From NCBI RefSeq assembly GCF_007655135.1, contig NC_045128.1, forward strand, positions 29,854,811 through 29,918,810: a stretch of DNA of 64,000 nucleotides, in the 5' to 3' direction. The position numbers and the translations under genes are program-made. The notes under the pieces were generated by a model that saw only the letters and a list, made by a program, of their open reading frames with translations, was not told the origin of the DNA and did not search any database. Of this stretch, positions 41,825 to 54,119 are shown piece by piece; position 1 is the stretch's first letter, and each line of letters begins with the position of its first letter. This DNA comes from Punica granatum (Eukaryota > Streptophyta > Magnoliopsida > Myrtales > Lythraceae).

Positions 41825-44800
41825 ATGATGTCGAATGGAATAAACCTGGTGATGACGGTGATAGGGTTCGCGGTGAGCACGATGTTCATCGTGTTCGTCT
41901 GCACGCGCCTCATCTGCGCGAGGATTCAGCTCTCTGCCTCCCGCCGCTCTTTCCCTCTCGCCTCCCGATCTGATCTTAGCATTGTGAGTACCGACCCTTC
42001 CCTGCCCTCTAATCGGTTGCTAGTCAACCTGATCGGAATTCGTCGCAGAACTAAGGTGGTGCTCTTGGCATTGTAAATCCATGCCTTTGGCGAGCTAACT
42101 CCATCCCGGAAATCAGTCTCTGGGTCTCCATCCATAGCATTATTTAGATTAATTGAAGAATTTTGTTTGAAATTCTCTGCTTCCCGATCAAGTCCTGTCA
42201 TTGGATTGATCACAAAGAAAGAGCCTTTCCTTTTGTGACTCATGCTTCGGTAATTTCTCACCCAAAAGGAAAGCTTTGCAATGATTTCAATTTCTCTTTT
42301 TCCTTCGTTTTATTTCGCGGTTGGTGTCTGATGTAATTCATTTGGCTTTATTCGCTTCATCTCATTTAAATTCTGGGGAAATTTGAGCGTCCTGTCTGTT
42401 TACCCGACTGTTTGGTGGTTGTACTTGGGTCAGCTTAACCAAATCCTGCTTGTTTTGCTCATTCCTCTGTTTCCTTCTCCATCGCCTACCTAGTAATCTG
42501 GAACTTTTCGTTTGTTTTGCCATTTACGCCTGCTGTCGGAGTGTGGTCTTTCTTGTTTTGGTTCATTATTGGTCATCATGATTCATGTGGTGTTTCTTTC
42601 AGTATTTTGCTGTTTGCCTCTATGAGGATAGAGTGTTATTTGTCTTTGGAAGATTGTTACTGTTTGTTTTCTTGTTTTTCCTTTTCTTTTCATTTTTTCC
42701 TTTTGTTCTGTTCCTGGGCTCTATCTATGATGATGGTGTTCTCGTTTACTTTGGCGTTTGTTCTTTCCCATTTCATTTTTCATCACTAAACTGAACAATC
42801 AGCAGAAAGGAGAGGATTGTACTAATTTCCTGTCATTCAGGTCAAAATAGAGTCAATGAAGCTTCTGGCTTCAACAATATAGTTATGCTTTTCAGGGTAT
42901 TCTGTTCTCAAGATGGTTATTGATCTTTCTTCATCCTGCTTTGCACGCAGCTAGAACGGGGTTTACATGGTCTAGAGCCTGTAGTAGTATCCAACTTCCC
43001 AACAAAAAAGTACAGTGACGAGTTCTTCTCTACCATTGATGATACTCAGTAAGTGCCTTGTTTGAATCTGAATACTTTTATTCTCGTTTGCATTCCCATT
43101 TCTTGCCCTTAATGATGTTTGTTCTTTTTGTTGTTGAGAAAGTTGCTTTATTGGTTGTCAATGCTGTATGTCTTCAACAGTTAGTTCTGTTAAAGGAGAC
43201 TTTTAGGGATGGAATGACATTTTTCCTTATTTTATTTGTGAGAGGATGATGCCTCTATTATTCAAGTGCTTGTATCATTATGGAGATGCAAAACTATGGG
43301 ACTTTCAGAACGTTGTACCTAGTGGTAATTGCTTGAAGTTTGTTTGGCAGGTGATACTTTTTCATAAAATTCCATATTGTTTCTTTTGGACACATCACAC
43401 ATCTTCTATAGAGTGACTTCATGCCACTTTGTAAAAGCTTATGAACTTTATTTCTTGAAGTTGAATGAGCAGCCATTAGAACTACCATGGCCATAATGAG
43501 GCTGCTATTGCCTCCGTCCTTTTATCCACATTAAAAATCAAAAGGCTTGGTTGCTTATTTCATGGTGCTCCTGATGCGTATGGATCGTGAAGCAACTTAC
43601 CAAAAAGAGAAAATACAAAAACTGAAACAGATTTTGCATGTAAATACCTGCAAAGTGAGGCTGTGTATAAGATATGCTGTTGCTTAGATATGTAACTTTT
43701 TTCACGCATTTATATTCGGTGATTGGTCTTTTCTCGGTTTTATTCCTACAGTGTCCTGTGATTCTAAATGAAGTTAGACGTCTTTCTTCATGTACACCTC
43801 CTCCTCATAAAATTAGATGGTTTTCTTGGTAGAGTAGCCATTAGTGTATTATGTATACATCTCAATGACATCAACACAATCCCATATGCAGAACTTATTG
43901 CGGTCGATGCAATTCATCCAATCTCTGTGTAGTTTTTGTTGGTCTCCCAGTCCCAGTTGCAAGAAGTGCAATGTTTCTAGACCCGCCGGGGGGGGGGGGG
44001 GGGGGGGTGTTTGTGGGGGGGGGTTTGTGGGGTGCGGGCGCGGTGGGGAGGGGGGGGAGAGAGAGAAGCAAATTTTGCAAGTGCACAAGTGGTGAATTTA
44101 GTTTAGTATTTTAGTGATTAGTTCTTAGCCTTCATTTACTAGGACAATACGGCGAGCATAATATGTGTTAGTGTGCCAGGTAATTGTATCTCAAATGATA
44201 AATTCCTTTTGGATGGACATGCATGTATCTGATTTCAGTAATTCACTTGAATAGGAATCTCTTTTCCATATATATGATATATGATTTGGTATTTGGGGTT
44301 CAGATGGTATGCCACTTTTTGTAATTTGAATTTTGGCTTATGTTCCCATCTCTATTGTCAAGTGGAAGATTGCCAGCTTATCTTGGCAGTCTCTTTATCG
44401 TTCATCCTCCAAGTTGTTCTTGCCTGCTTAAGCTTACAAAAATAGGATGAGGGCTGGACCGCACTATGACACCGATTTCATCCACCATCATTGAAAATAT
44501 TCTGCATATGATTTTTCTTTTCTTCTGCATTGATTGTTCTGAACATGGTGACTTTTTATTACATGGGCCATATTATCTTCTAAGCTCTTGTGGAAGATCA
44601 AGTAATTGTTAATGTACAGAAGTTAGTTGGCAGATGTAGTACTCTTGTGTGAATTTTGAGGGAGTTATAACAAGTTTCTTCTTGCTGACAACAGAGTGAA
44701 GATGCTTTAGGCTCCGTTTGGATTCACAGTGCATTAATTTTAACTTTAACTTTAATTTTAACTCAACACACTACACAACAAAAATACACATTTCCCAATT

Positions 44801-45558
44801 CAAAAATTTTAACTTTAACTTTAACTCAACACACTACAAAACAAAAACACACGTTTCCCAAGTCAAATTTATAATCACATCTCATTTGTCATTTTCCACA
44901 ATCAAAATCAAAATCAAAATCAAAATAACTTTAACTTTAAATTCAAACGGCCCTTAAAACCTTGACCTTATTAGGGAGTTAAAGGACCAGAACTGTTTAT
45001 GGCATTTTCCCAATACATCCCCCTGTCCTTTCAGCATTTGCTAGAATATGCTAGAGCTTCTTTCTGTTCGTACAATCAATAGTTCTACCTCTGACCACTG
45101 TCATTATCTCTTCTAGATGCACAGTTTGCCTCGCGGAATACCACCATGAAGACATGCTGCGGATCCTTCCCAATTGCGGGCACTCCTTCCATGCAAACTG
45201 CATAGACATATGGCTCCAGCAGCACTCAACTTGTCCCGTCTGCAGGATCTCACTACGTGAATTCTCAGAAAAGAGGCGAATTATGCAGCCCTTATTCAGT
45301 TCGGCTCTCCGATCTCACCGTGGGCCTGGGCCCTTCCTTGTGCACTCCCCAAATTGTGTCTATGCTGGTCAGAGCTTCCAGTCACGAACGGTTGGCTGGC
45401 ATCATGCATGCCCCATCCAAGAAGATAACCATGGTCCTGATAGCATCGCTACAGAAGCTCGGGAGAGCATTCCCACTGCGAATGATGATCAAAGTCAGCT
45501 CTCAGGAAACAAAGTGGACCGGCATTTGGAGAGCCCATCAAATGGACAGGTATCTTGA
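41825..45558 (+). CDS. ATL-type RING-H2 E3 ubiquitin ligase, three exons
   Basis: Exons 41825-41983, 42951-43048 and 45117-45558 join in phase to 232 residues. An N-terminal membrane span lies at about residues 5-28. A linker with LERGLHGLEPVVVSNFPT follows, then a RING-H2 domain starting at the exon 3 boundary: CTVC, CGHSFHANC, IDIW and CPVC, which is the C-x2-C...C-x-H-x2-H-x2-C-x10-C-x2-C spacing of ATL proteins, with the conserved Trp and Pro. The Ser/Gln-rich C-terminal tail is divergent. ATL proteins are membrane-anchored ubiquitin ligases, often in defence or stress responses; the substrate here is unknown. An in-frame Met at 41729 would add 32 basic residues; I chose the later start because it places the membrane span at the N-terminus. 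Intron 2 contains a G-rich tract and a MITE. Confidence 0.85.
43988..44060 (+). other. Extreme G tract in intron 2 of the RING-H2 gene
   Basis: A run of 20 G (43988-44007), then further runs of 9, 4, 3, 4 and 8 G within the next 55 bases on the transcribed-sense strand. This satisfies the sequence requirement for G-quadruplex formation in DNA or pre-mRNA. The exact run length is likely to be unreliable in the assembly. Confidence 0.7.
44710..44953. mobile_element. Tourist-like MITE with TTA target duplication
   Basis: Flanked by TTA at 44707-44709 and 44954-44956. Inverted ends are GGCTCCGTTTGGATT on the left and GGGCCGTTTGAATTT on the right (reverse complement). The 3-bp TTA duplication is the hallmark of PIF/Harbinger (Tourist) elements. 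The interior is TTTAACTTTAACTT-type repeats. It is located in intron 2 of the RING-H2 gene. Confidence 0.75.
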
Positions 45559-46930
45559 AATTGAAGAAAGCAGGTTTTTTCTCGAGCTTGTCATTGTATA
45601 GAGCTTGACATGGTTGGTTCGGTCTAAATTACATTTGTATTTGGTGTCAGTATTCATTTGCGTCTTTTCCTCTTGCAGTTCCCTACTGTAAATAGTTCTT
45701 ATGTGGGCAGTTTTGCTAGTTCATCAGTTGTAGTAGACCTTACGATCCTTAGCTTGAAAAGATTGCTGAAGCAGTTAGTTGATCTCTCTCTCTCTCCCTT
45801 TCTGTGAAAATCTCTCCCTGGCTCCAACGATGGGAAAGAAACAGATAATGGCGTGCCTATACTGTCGATCACAGTAAAAGATTCCGATAGGGACTCGATC
45901 ACAGTAAAAGATTCCGATAGGGTTCTGTAGCAGAAATTGATCGGGGAATCCTCTATTGGTTTCGGATCAGTGCGTGGGCCTCGCAGCATCCTTTCTCACT
46001 GACAAAAGGAGCCCGGCTTTTTCTCTCTTTTCCTGTTTGTGTTTTGGGCAACTTTGCTGTTCTTTGAAATAGCTTTGGGGATGCTTCTGTTCTGTTGCTC
46101 TTCGTAATTACGCTTCCGTTTTATTTCCTTTACGATTTTTTGTTGAAGAAAGTTGATCGAATTCTTCAGCTTTCCCTAGGAAAAGGGAGGTGACAAGACA
46201 CGACTAACAATACAAGATAGGCGCATCAGATCCTGATAAAACCAACATTGGCCGACTTCCATCGTCCTTTCTCAAATTCTTTTGTCGATTCTTGAATGCT
46301 TATTTGGTCACTCCAAGCAACTGTTCTTTGTTTTTCTGCCAGTCGTTAGATCTAATTTCGTGGTGTGACGTGTAAACGCCAAGGCACACTAAACGATTCC
46401 ATGGAGGGAATGGTTAAATTATCTGTCTCTCTTTTCTTGGGCACGAAGAGTGCTTTGGATTCGGACGGTTGATTGAAAGATGGTAAATGGTTTAGCTTTC
46501 GAAAAGCCAATGGAACAGGGTTTTTTGTGCAGTCCAGGTTTTTTTTTTTTAATCAAGTATAGATCAAGACTCGAAAACTAACCGAAAAGAAATGATTTTC
46601 ACAGTTCACTAGGGTCCCGTTTTAATAGCTTATCGAACCCGAGGGTTGAGCTGGAGTTTGGTCCGGTTCCTCCCGTTCGACTCCTGCTTTTACGAGTTCT
46701 TTGCCCACTCAGGTGGGTGGGCGTCTGTCGTGCTTTGTTCAGATTTTGATAAGATCCGGAACCTTAAGCCAATCGGGCTTGAAGAAATAGAATTGAAAGA
46801 AATGATTCGTGGGAGGATGCAGAAACATGTGAGCTTATATATGTATTGTCTTCTACATGAAACAAGTTCATTCAGCTCGGATGGCTGATCCGGAAACAAA
46901 ACATCTGTATTCACTTCATTTAATGCAGTG
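45559..46930. other. 3' flank of the RING-H2 gene and intergenic DNA
   Basis: It contains a probable 3' UTR and a direct repeat of 27 bp at a 30-bp period (45864-45890 and 45894-45920, beginning TCGATCACAGTAAAAG). No further gene is recognisable. The short open frame at 46646-46888 has no domain. Confidence 0.4.
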
Positions 46931-47159
46931 TCCTACATTAATCCTCTTCCAACCACAGCATTGAGTCGACAATGAGGGATCGCTGCCCGAGTGTGATTCT
47001 TGACTGCCTTCGGTTGTATATATGTTACATTACAAGACCCTACTAAGTTCTCAGAAGATGAAGGCATGGCTAGTGATCGCCTATATGATATGATGCAGAA
47101 GATAGAACTACCTTCGAATGGCATAGCCGTACAGTACAGGACGGGGGAAAAATCCAGCA

Positions 47160-47530
47160 ACTAGGATCCTGCTCCTGAACTACTACGCAAATGTAGAACG
47201 AATACACCTGTTCACGTAACCGGTGCCGCGCATTGACCTTATATGGGGTCTGCGAATTGTAGGGTATGCACTGACTTACTTGGCTGAGCTTCCACCCGCA
47301 ATACGGCCGTTAAACGGTTGCGTGTGACACCCCCAGCTGCACAGTCGCACAGTATCATGCTTGAGTATCATCCACCTGCAGATGATCCTGGAGGTGATCC
47401 CGTATACAAGCTTTCTGGAGATGGTTGGCAAGAGGTTGCCTCAACAAATGGTTGGCATGAATATTATCGAATCGACTGTTGGGCAGTGTTTGATCCAATC
47501 AGAGGCATGTGAAGCTTCTTGATCGATTAA
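47160..47530 (+). pseudogene. B3/DUF313 domain gene A, broken
   Basis: Homologous along its length to the two intact genes at 49888 and 52903. Segments GLRIVGYALTYLAELPP, QSHSIMLEY, YKLSGDGWQEVAS and IDCWAVFDPIRGM are recognisable but lie in different frames. Lesions include a stop at the position of the first lysines (LFT then stop), a frame break near GCV, and a TGA right after RGM where the paralogues continue to the last strand of the domain. There is a small insertion (ADDPGGD) relative to the others. It is the first unit of a three-unit tandem array. Confidence 0.7.
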
Positions 47531-48215
47531 AGAATTCATGCAATTAGACCCAAACTCAATGTGATTCTATTCACTTGCTACAATAAAAAGATATGAAAGT
47601 TCGATTTCCATGTGCGGAACAGTATTTCCATGTGGAGCATTTTGCCTGAATAAAATTCTGGTTGACAGCTTCCTTTGGAGTTTGGGTAGAATCGTAGATC
47701 ATGGTCAATTGAAGTGAATTACCATTAAAATTACAACTAATCGAGCTCTTATATTACTTATAAATAATCATAGTTACTACCGCAAAATCGGCCGAATAGA
47801 TTATTTCCCTTTTCAGAAATAAAGATGGATAATAAGAACGATGTTATCCTGCCTGCCTTACTGAGGGGCTAATTTCGATAACCCATCAACATGAGATGGT
47901 AATATACATCAAGACACTGAGAGTGGAAATATCCACGAAACTCGCTTTATAATGCTACTTTAACTCCGTCGAAATTTGAGAAGCTTATTTCGGAAACTTT
48001 GAAACAACAGGTAATAGGAGCATGTGATATAAACATGCATCCGATTATAAAAGAAGCATTCTGCATCTTGGTATATAGATCGATAATGGCTTTAACAACA
48101 GAAAGTAAAAATTACAAAGTACAAAATTTCACATGTAAACTGAAACTCTCGCAAATATGCCTGCGTCAACATGAACATTTAATGTCGGTTCGAACAAGTC
48201 AGCAGCTTAATTCAT

Positions 48216-50915
48216 CCTAAGACTAGAGGATCTCAACACTGTCTGTCCTTTACAAACCATTTTCCCCTTAAGGAACCATTTCTTGTCCAGGTGAGTTCAT
48301 CAATGAACAAACACAACCTTAAACAAGGATCATTCCGTCTGCCGTACCTAGGTAGCATTGGGATGGGCTCAAAAGCAAGTATGCGCACGCATTAGATAAG
48401 TACGTGCTGGCTCGGCCAATTTTGTCCCATAACGGGACAGTTGTACAAATAAGGTCAAAGAAAATTAACACAATCCAGCCATGCCGAGTTCCACCATTGA
48501 AGACCGAAGCCTCAGTATGGTTCTGAACCTTTTAACAAAGGACTGAGAACTGACAGCAACCTTACGGATGGATTCCGGCTCATTGCAGATGCAACAGGTT
48601 ACCTCAGTCAGCTTCCCGGTGAATCTGGACTGGATTTTGCGGAAACAGGTTTAACGGTTCCGTGTTACGCCCAAACCGATCTGTCACACAATATAATACC
48701 ACGAATATCAATTCCGAGATGGATAGATCCGCACCATATAGTCCTCAGAAAGCGCATGAAGCCCAGCAAATGGATGGCAGCACAATTAAGATCATTTAGT
48801 AAACCAATGTAATACGCAGCATATATAGGCAGCTACTAGAAAACAGTTTTCGTTTATAAACCGAATGACAACAGAAATAGTACGGAACACGCAACATAAG
48901 CAGCTACTAGAAAACAGTTGTTTGAACAAGTGGTGATATATGAGTATGGAATCAGTAATTTGAGAAAAGAATCATTCCGAGGCACACAGACCAACACAAA
49001 AGAAAATTAAGAGACAATAGTTATCAATGGACTTCTTGAATATGAACCCAAATTCAAGAAACCAGTTAATGAACCCTGCATGAGCCCCGAAATAGGGACT
49101 TGCTAAGTCGGAAACTATAGGGTGTGGCGGTTGATACCAAAACCCAAGTGAGAAGTTCTTGTATAGTTCTTCGTAAAGATTTTCCCATTATTGACATTGA
49201 GTTGGTAAATTTACTATATGTGATACAAATAAAATGCAAATTGTCATCAGATGGTAAGGAAACACAAATTTCTTGGTCTCTTCTGATCCCCAGGTGTATT
49301 ATTCGTCTGAAAGACAGTGTGATTTATGGAAATTGGTACATTATGGTTACATGGATTCTCTTCAGCTTTAGATAAGCAGAAAGAAGAGGATATTTTCGGG
49401 TTAGCTTTTCGTTTTCTGAAGTTCTTGAAGACCAAATCTTGCTTCAACACCGAACATATAGGTAATTCTTTTCTGTTTCAGTTTGACTCTGTTTTTTTTG
49501 TTTTTTTCTACAGGAGGGTGCTCCTGTCTGAGCATAAACTGGTCAGGAGGTCGGGTTATTGATACAGATCTCCGAATGGATTGATCAGCATGCTGGGGTG
49601 GGATGTGCAGATAGCATCTCTGGCTTGAGTTTCCTGGGACAAGTCCAAAACAACCTGAATCATGCTAGAAGAAGACTGAAAGTTAAAGAGAAAACGGGAC
49701 GATACTTGTGAAGACTGAAACCCAAATCAGTTTTCGTTCATGCTTTCCTTGCACTTCCAACAAGTTCATACGAATCAAATTGGGGGCCGGATTCATGAAG
49801 AATGTGTCTTTTGCCCTCTTATATATCCCTGTCTGCCAATATGAAGATGTGGATGACAAAACCAGCACATTTCCAAATTACCTTCAAATGGCAGCATTCA
49901 GCACTAGACTATCGGACAAGCGACCACTTAGAATCCAGAACTATCCTGCAAATGGACAACGAGTACACCTGTTCACAAAAAAGGTTACAAAAACTGACCT
50001 AGAAGTGGGTTTGCGACTCACCGGGTTTACAAGGACTTTCATGGATGAGCTTCCCCCGCAATACCGGAGCGAGATCTGCACACGCGGATTTAGGGTTGCG
50101 TGTCACACTCCAGCTGCCCAGTCCCACAACATCATGCTTGAGTATCCCAATCCTGTAGGTATGCCGATCTACAGGTTGTCGAAAAATGGTTGGCAAGATG
50201 TTGCCTCTGCAAATGGTTGGCAGGAAGATCATTCAATTGACTGTTGGGTAGTTTTTGATCCAATCACAGGCACGTTGTGCTTCTTGATTGAGTAAGTAAC
50301 AACCAAAAAAATTGACGCAATTAAACTTGATAGTCATGGGGAGATCATTTCAAGAATGCTAATAATCCAAAATTGATTTTCAATTTGTTTTAAGGATTTA
50401 ATAAGCTTAGCATGCAAGAGCATTTTGTCTAAATAAAATTCTGATTTGGAGTTTCTCTTTTCAATTTGACGTAGAATTGTAGATCATGGTCTTGATCGAG
50501 CTCTTGTATTGCTCATAAATAATCACAATATCGATTAATACAACCCGCGTTATCCTGCCTCATGGAGGGTCTAATATTGATAACTTGTCAACACAAGACA
50601 CTATATTTGAACTCACTTCTTTGCGCTTCTTAAGTTGTATCTGAACTCTATCAATATTCGAGAGGCCTATGGAAACCATCGAAACAAGAGGTAATAGGAG
50701 CTGGGATGAAGACAAGCATCCGAGATCCCATTACACCCTAACTATAAACAATTGGAGAAGCAATTTGGTATAGATGACAACATTTTTAGTGGTTTCAACA
50801 GCAAAAAAAGTACAAAATTTCGCTTGTAAACTGAAAATCGACAGATGGTAGGACTACTCGAGAATATCTATGTGCCAACATGAACAGTAAGGTCGATTTG
50901 AACAAGGTAGTAACT
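48216..50915 (+). repeat. Tandem gene-array unit B
   Basis: The unit carrying gene B. Its upstream and downstream DNA matches unit C (about 50916-53600) in scattered blocks. Examples are TAAGACTAGAGGATCTCAAC near 48221 and 50926, ATTTTGCGGAAACAGGTTTAA near 48634 and 51961, and GAAACAAGAGGTAATAGG near 50680 and 53609. Unit A (about 46930-48215) shares the last block in diverged form. Period is about 2.7-3.0 kb. Confidence 0.65.
49888..50295 (+). CDS. B3/DUF313 domain protein B, 135 aa
   Basis: A single-exon protein that is essentially one B3-like domain of the DUF313 type (plant B3-related family, for example Arabidopsis At3g24850-like). Signature stretches are LFTKKVTKTDLEVGLRL near the start, DELPPQY, and the C-terminal YRLSKNGWQDVASANGW and WVVFDPITGTLCFLIE, matching the family pattern of a TKTD/RL start and a GW-x-V...W-F...G-LCF end. 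B3 domains bind DNA; DNA binding by DUF313 members is not established. I chose the Met at 49888 because the paralogue C starts at the equivalent Met and gives the same length; an in-frame Met at 49708 would add 60 residues with no counterpart. Confidence 0.75.
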   Translation: MAAFSTRLSDKRPLRIQNYPANGQRVHLFTKKVTKTDLEVGLRLTGFTRTFMDELPPQYRSEICTRGFRVACHTPAAQSHNIMLEYPNPVGMPIYRLSKNGWQDVASANGWQEDHSIDCWVVFDPITGTLCFLIE

Positions 50916-53600
50916 CTTAAGACTAGAGGATCTCAACTACTATCTATACTTACCCAAAAAAATTATGCGGCCCCTTTAACGAACCATCCTTTATGACAAT
51001 ATGGCCCGTATGAACTTCTTGTGAACGGTTCCTCGAAAGCGAATAACAATACTAAGGAAGCAATCGATTGAACTGTACTACGGCTACATTGTTTGATGCA
51101 CTTGCACTCTCAGATGAGGTTAAGAACAAAATCGTCCTAACCATACAAAAATATATGAGGATAATAATCAACTAAATCTTCTTATGCATTGTTGGATGCT
51201 CTGCGTCGCTCGACATGCTATACGTCATGATATCTCGAATATCAAAAGAGAGGGGATCTAAATCATAGGCTTCACTCTCAGTTAAACACTTACTTCATAT
51301 TTTTGCTCATACCATAGCCACTATCAGAATTCGAACAACGTTGGGGCTGGCCCCTATTTTGATTAGGAAATTAAACATGCTTACGAACTAAGCCTCTTGA
51401 GCGCTTTCGGTTCCAGTTCCACCATGTGTAACACCTGGTTAAGTTGGTTGAGTTCGTTCTTTGATAGGCGACATCATTTTGATCATCAACAAATTACTTT
51501 TAATCATGGATTACTGATAACTGGCTTTACCAGGTAAGTTCATGAATGAACAAACACAAAAACAAGGACCACTCCATCTTCCATACTTGGGAAACACCGG
51601 GAAACGTAATAATTAAGTCTTATACTATTGCATAACCATGCTGTAGATGGAAAAAGATGGGCTTAAACGCAAATACGTATGTGCGCACGCATTGGATAAG
51701 TAATCGGCCACAATTTTAGTAATCAGAAAGGTACGTTATGCAAATAAGGGCAAAGAACTCACATTCCACCCATCCCTAGTTCCACAGTGGGGGACTGTCG
51801 CCCCAGTACGGTTTTGAACCGTTCAACAGAGAACTGATACCATATTCAAACATCCCAGCAAACACCCCAGCAAATAATAACCTCTTGGACAGCTTCCGAT
51901 CGAGTCGTTGTAGTGGAGAAGCAACAGGTTGCCCCAATCAGCTTCCTGGTGCATTGGGACGGGATTTTGCGGAAACAGGTTTAACAGTTTCGCGTTACAC
52001 CTAAACTGCACTGTTATATGACCTAACTCTTTGAATATCAATTCTGAGATAGATAGGTCCACTTCTTAGAAGTCCTCAAAAAGCACATGAAGCCCATGGG
52101 AATAGATGGCAGCGACAATAAGATCTAGTAAACCAATGGAATCAGTGATTCCAGACCAACGCAAAAGAAATTTAAGAGAGAATATTTAAAGATGGACTCC
52201 TTTAAAATGAACCTTCTAAGAGCAAGGAGCAACTCGGGAAAGCATTTAAAGTAGCCCTACTTGAGCCTGATATAAGGACTTGCAAAGTTGAAACAATATG
52301 TGGTGTGGTTGATATCAAAACCAAGGTGATAAATTCTTGTTTACTTCTTCGTAAAGTTTTCACCATTACTGACATTTGTGTTGGAGACAATATTTTTGGT
52401 TTAGCTTTTCATTTTTTGAAGTTCTGAGTACATCCCAAATTGAGACCAAATCATGCTTCAAAACCGATCACAAAGGAAACCTTTTCTGTTTCAGTTCGAC
52501 TCTGTTTTATTGCATTTGTAATTCAGCAGGAGGAGGGTGCTACCGCGTGAGCATAAACTGGTCAGATCTGGTTATTCCCTCTGATCTCCGAATGGGATCG
52601 ATAGGCATGCTGGGGTGGGACGGGCGTATATCATATCTGATTGGAGTTTCCTACAAGTCCAAACCGAACCAAATCATACTAGAAGACTGAAAGTACAAGG
52701 GAAACGGGCGATGCTTGTAGTATTGGAAGGAAAAATGGAGTAAGTGTGAGGCTCATGCTTTCCCTGCCCTTCCAAACAAGTTCATACAAATCAAATTGGG
52801 GTGGATTCATGAAGATCACGTCTTTTGCCCTCTTATATATATCCCGGTTAGCCGATATAATGATGCAGAAATAAAACCTCTACAATTCCAGGCTACCTTT
52901 GAATGGCAGCAGACAACACGGGACGAGAGAACAAGCAACCACATAGGATCCCAAACTACCCTGGAAATGGACAACGAGTGTACCTGTTCAGTAAACAGGT
53001 TTCGAGCACTGACCTCAGACTTGGTTTGCGACTCACCGGGTTTGCAACAACTTACTTGGACGAGCTTCCCCCGCAATACCTCAGTGCGATCCACGGAAAT
53101 GGGTTGAAGGTTGCATGTTACACCCCAGCTGGACAGTCCCATGATATCATGCTTGAGCATACCAATCCTGGGGGCGCTCCCATCTACAGGTTCTCCGGAA
53201 ATGGTTGGCAAGAGATCGCATCAGCAAATGGTTGGTGCAAACATCATCCAATTGATTGTTGGGTAGTGTTCGAACCGATAAGAGGCATGTTGAGCTTCTT
53301 AATCGAATAAGTAATACCAAAAATAATAAATGCCAATATTCATCAGGTCACAACATCACAGAGCATAGATGCCGATAATCCAGACTTAGTTATTTCACAC
53401 GGCCTGTGTTTTTCTTTAATAAGCTTTGTATGTGACAGCATTTTGTCTAAATAAAGTTCTAATTAAGAGTTACTTATTTACATTGGCATGGAATGATAGA
53501 TCATAGTTTAAGTGAAGCAAATTATCTGTTCAAATAAAACAACCCATCGAGCTCTTACATTGCTCATCAATAATCATAGGTGCCGCTACAAGAGGCCTAT
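50916..53600 (+). repeat. Tandem gene-array unit C
   Basis: Third unit of the B3/DUF313 array, homologous to unit B in both flanks and coding region. Spacing from start codon B to start codon C is 3,015 bp. Confidence 0.65.
52903..53310 (+). CDS. B3/DUF313 domain protein C, 135 aa
   Basis: Paralogue of gene B, the same length and collinear: starts MAADNTG against MAAFSTR, then LFSKQVSSTDLRLGLRL, DELPPQY, YRFSGNGWQEIASANGW and WVVFEPIRGMLSFLIE. The frame is intact. Divergence from B is moderate and spread over the domain, so the array is much older than the 19-kb duplication. The function is inferred only from the domain; the very short single-domain architecture without a nuclear signal or other domain is notable. 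Confidence 0.75.
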   Translation: MAADNTGRENKQPHRIPNYPGNGQRVYLFSKQVSSTDLRLGLRLTGFATTYLDELPPQYLSAIHGNGLKVACYTPAGQSHDIMLEHTNPGGAPIYRFSGNGWQEIASANGWCKHHPIDCWVVFEPIRGMLSFLIE

Positions 53601-53686
53601 TTCAGGAACCCATCGAAACAAGAGGTAATAGGCTTATTTCTCGAGACATTTTACGGCTTCATTATCAAGCCAGTAATTTACAAAAC

Positions 53687-53977
53687 CTAACTGGAGACAC
53701 ATTCGTATCTCCACTTGTCCAACAAGTGCCTACGTTTCTCATCCAACTGATGAACCATCATCACCACATGCAGGTCACAGTCACTTAACTGCAATTGGAC
53801 AGCATGCAGTGACAATGCAAGACGCTGAAAATCATGTGTGAGCCTTTTATCGATACAATACTTCCCCTGATACTCATATAGCCTTGATTTCCTCATGCTG
53901 TGAATTGTGTAATAAATCAATTCACCCTCAAAAGATTCCACATGCGAATCAGCTTGGTCACAGGCCAGGTGAATCAA
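53687..53977 (-). CDS. Uncharacterised small open frame, 96 aa
   Basis: An open frame with protein-like composition (HSMRKSRLYEYQGKYC, LHAVQLQLSDCDLHVVMM), just downstream of the NIFK-like gene on the same strand. I recognise no domain. It may be 3' UTR of that gene or an unrelated remnant. Confidence 0.2.
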   Translation of the reverse strand: MIHLACDQADSHVESFEGELIYYTIHSMRKSRLYEYQGKYCIDKRLTHDFQRLALSLHAVQLQLSDCDLHVVMMVHQLDEKRRHLLDKWRYECVSS

Positions 53978-54119
53978 CAGTACAAGGGAAGCAAATTTTA
54001 ATATAGCTCATAAGCTATTTTATATATCTAGCAATTAGAAAACATCGAAAGAGTTGATCATCCCCTTGTTTACTAATACATAAGCTAGTAAGACAAAATT
54101 GTCCTGCCTCATGGAGAGG

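Noticed and set aside
43844..44095. Gly-rich and Pro-rich frames in intron 2 of the RING-H2 gene
   Set aside because: They are translations of the G tract.
44718..44957. Open frame with NFNFNFN and IKIKIKI repeats
   Set aside because: It lies inside the Tourist-like MITE and reflects its simple repeats.
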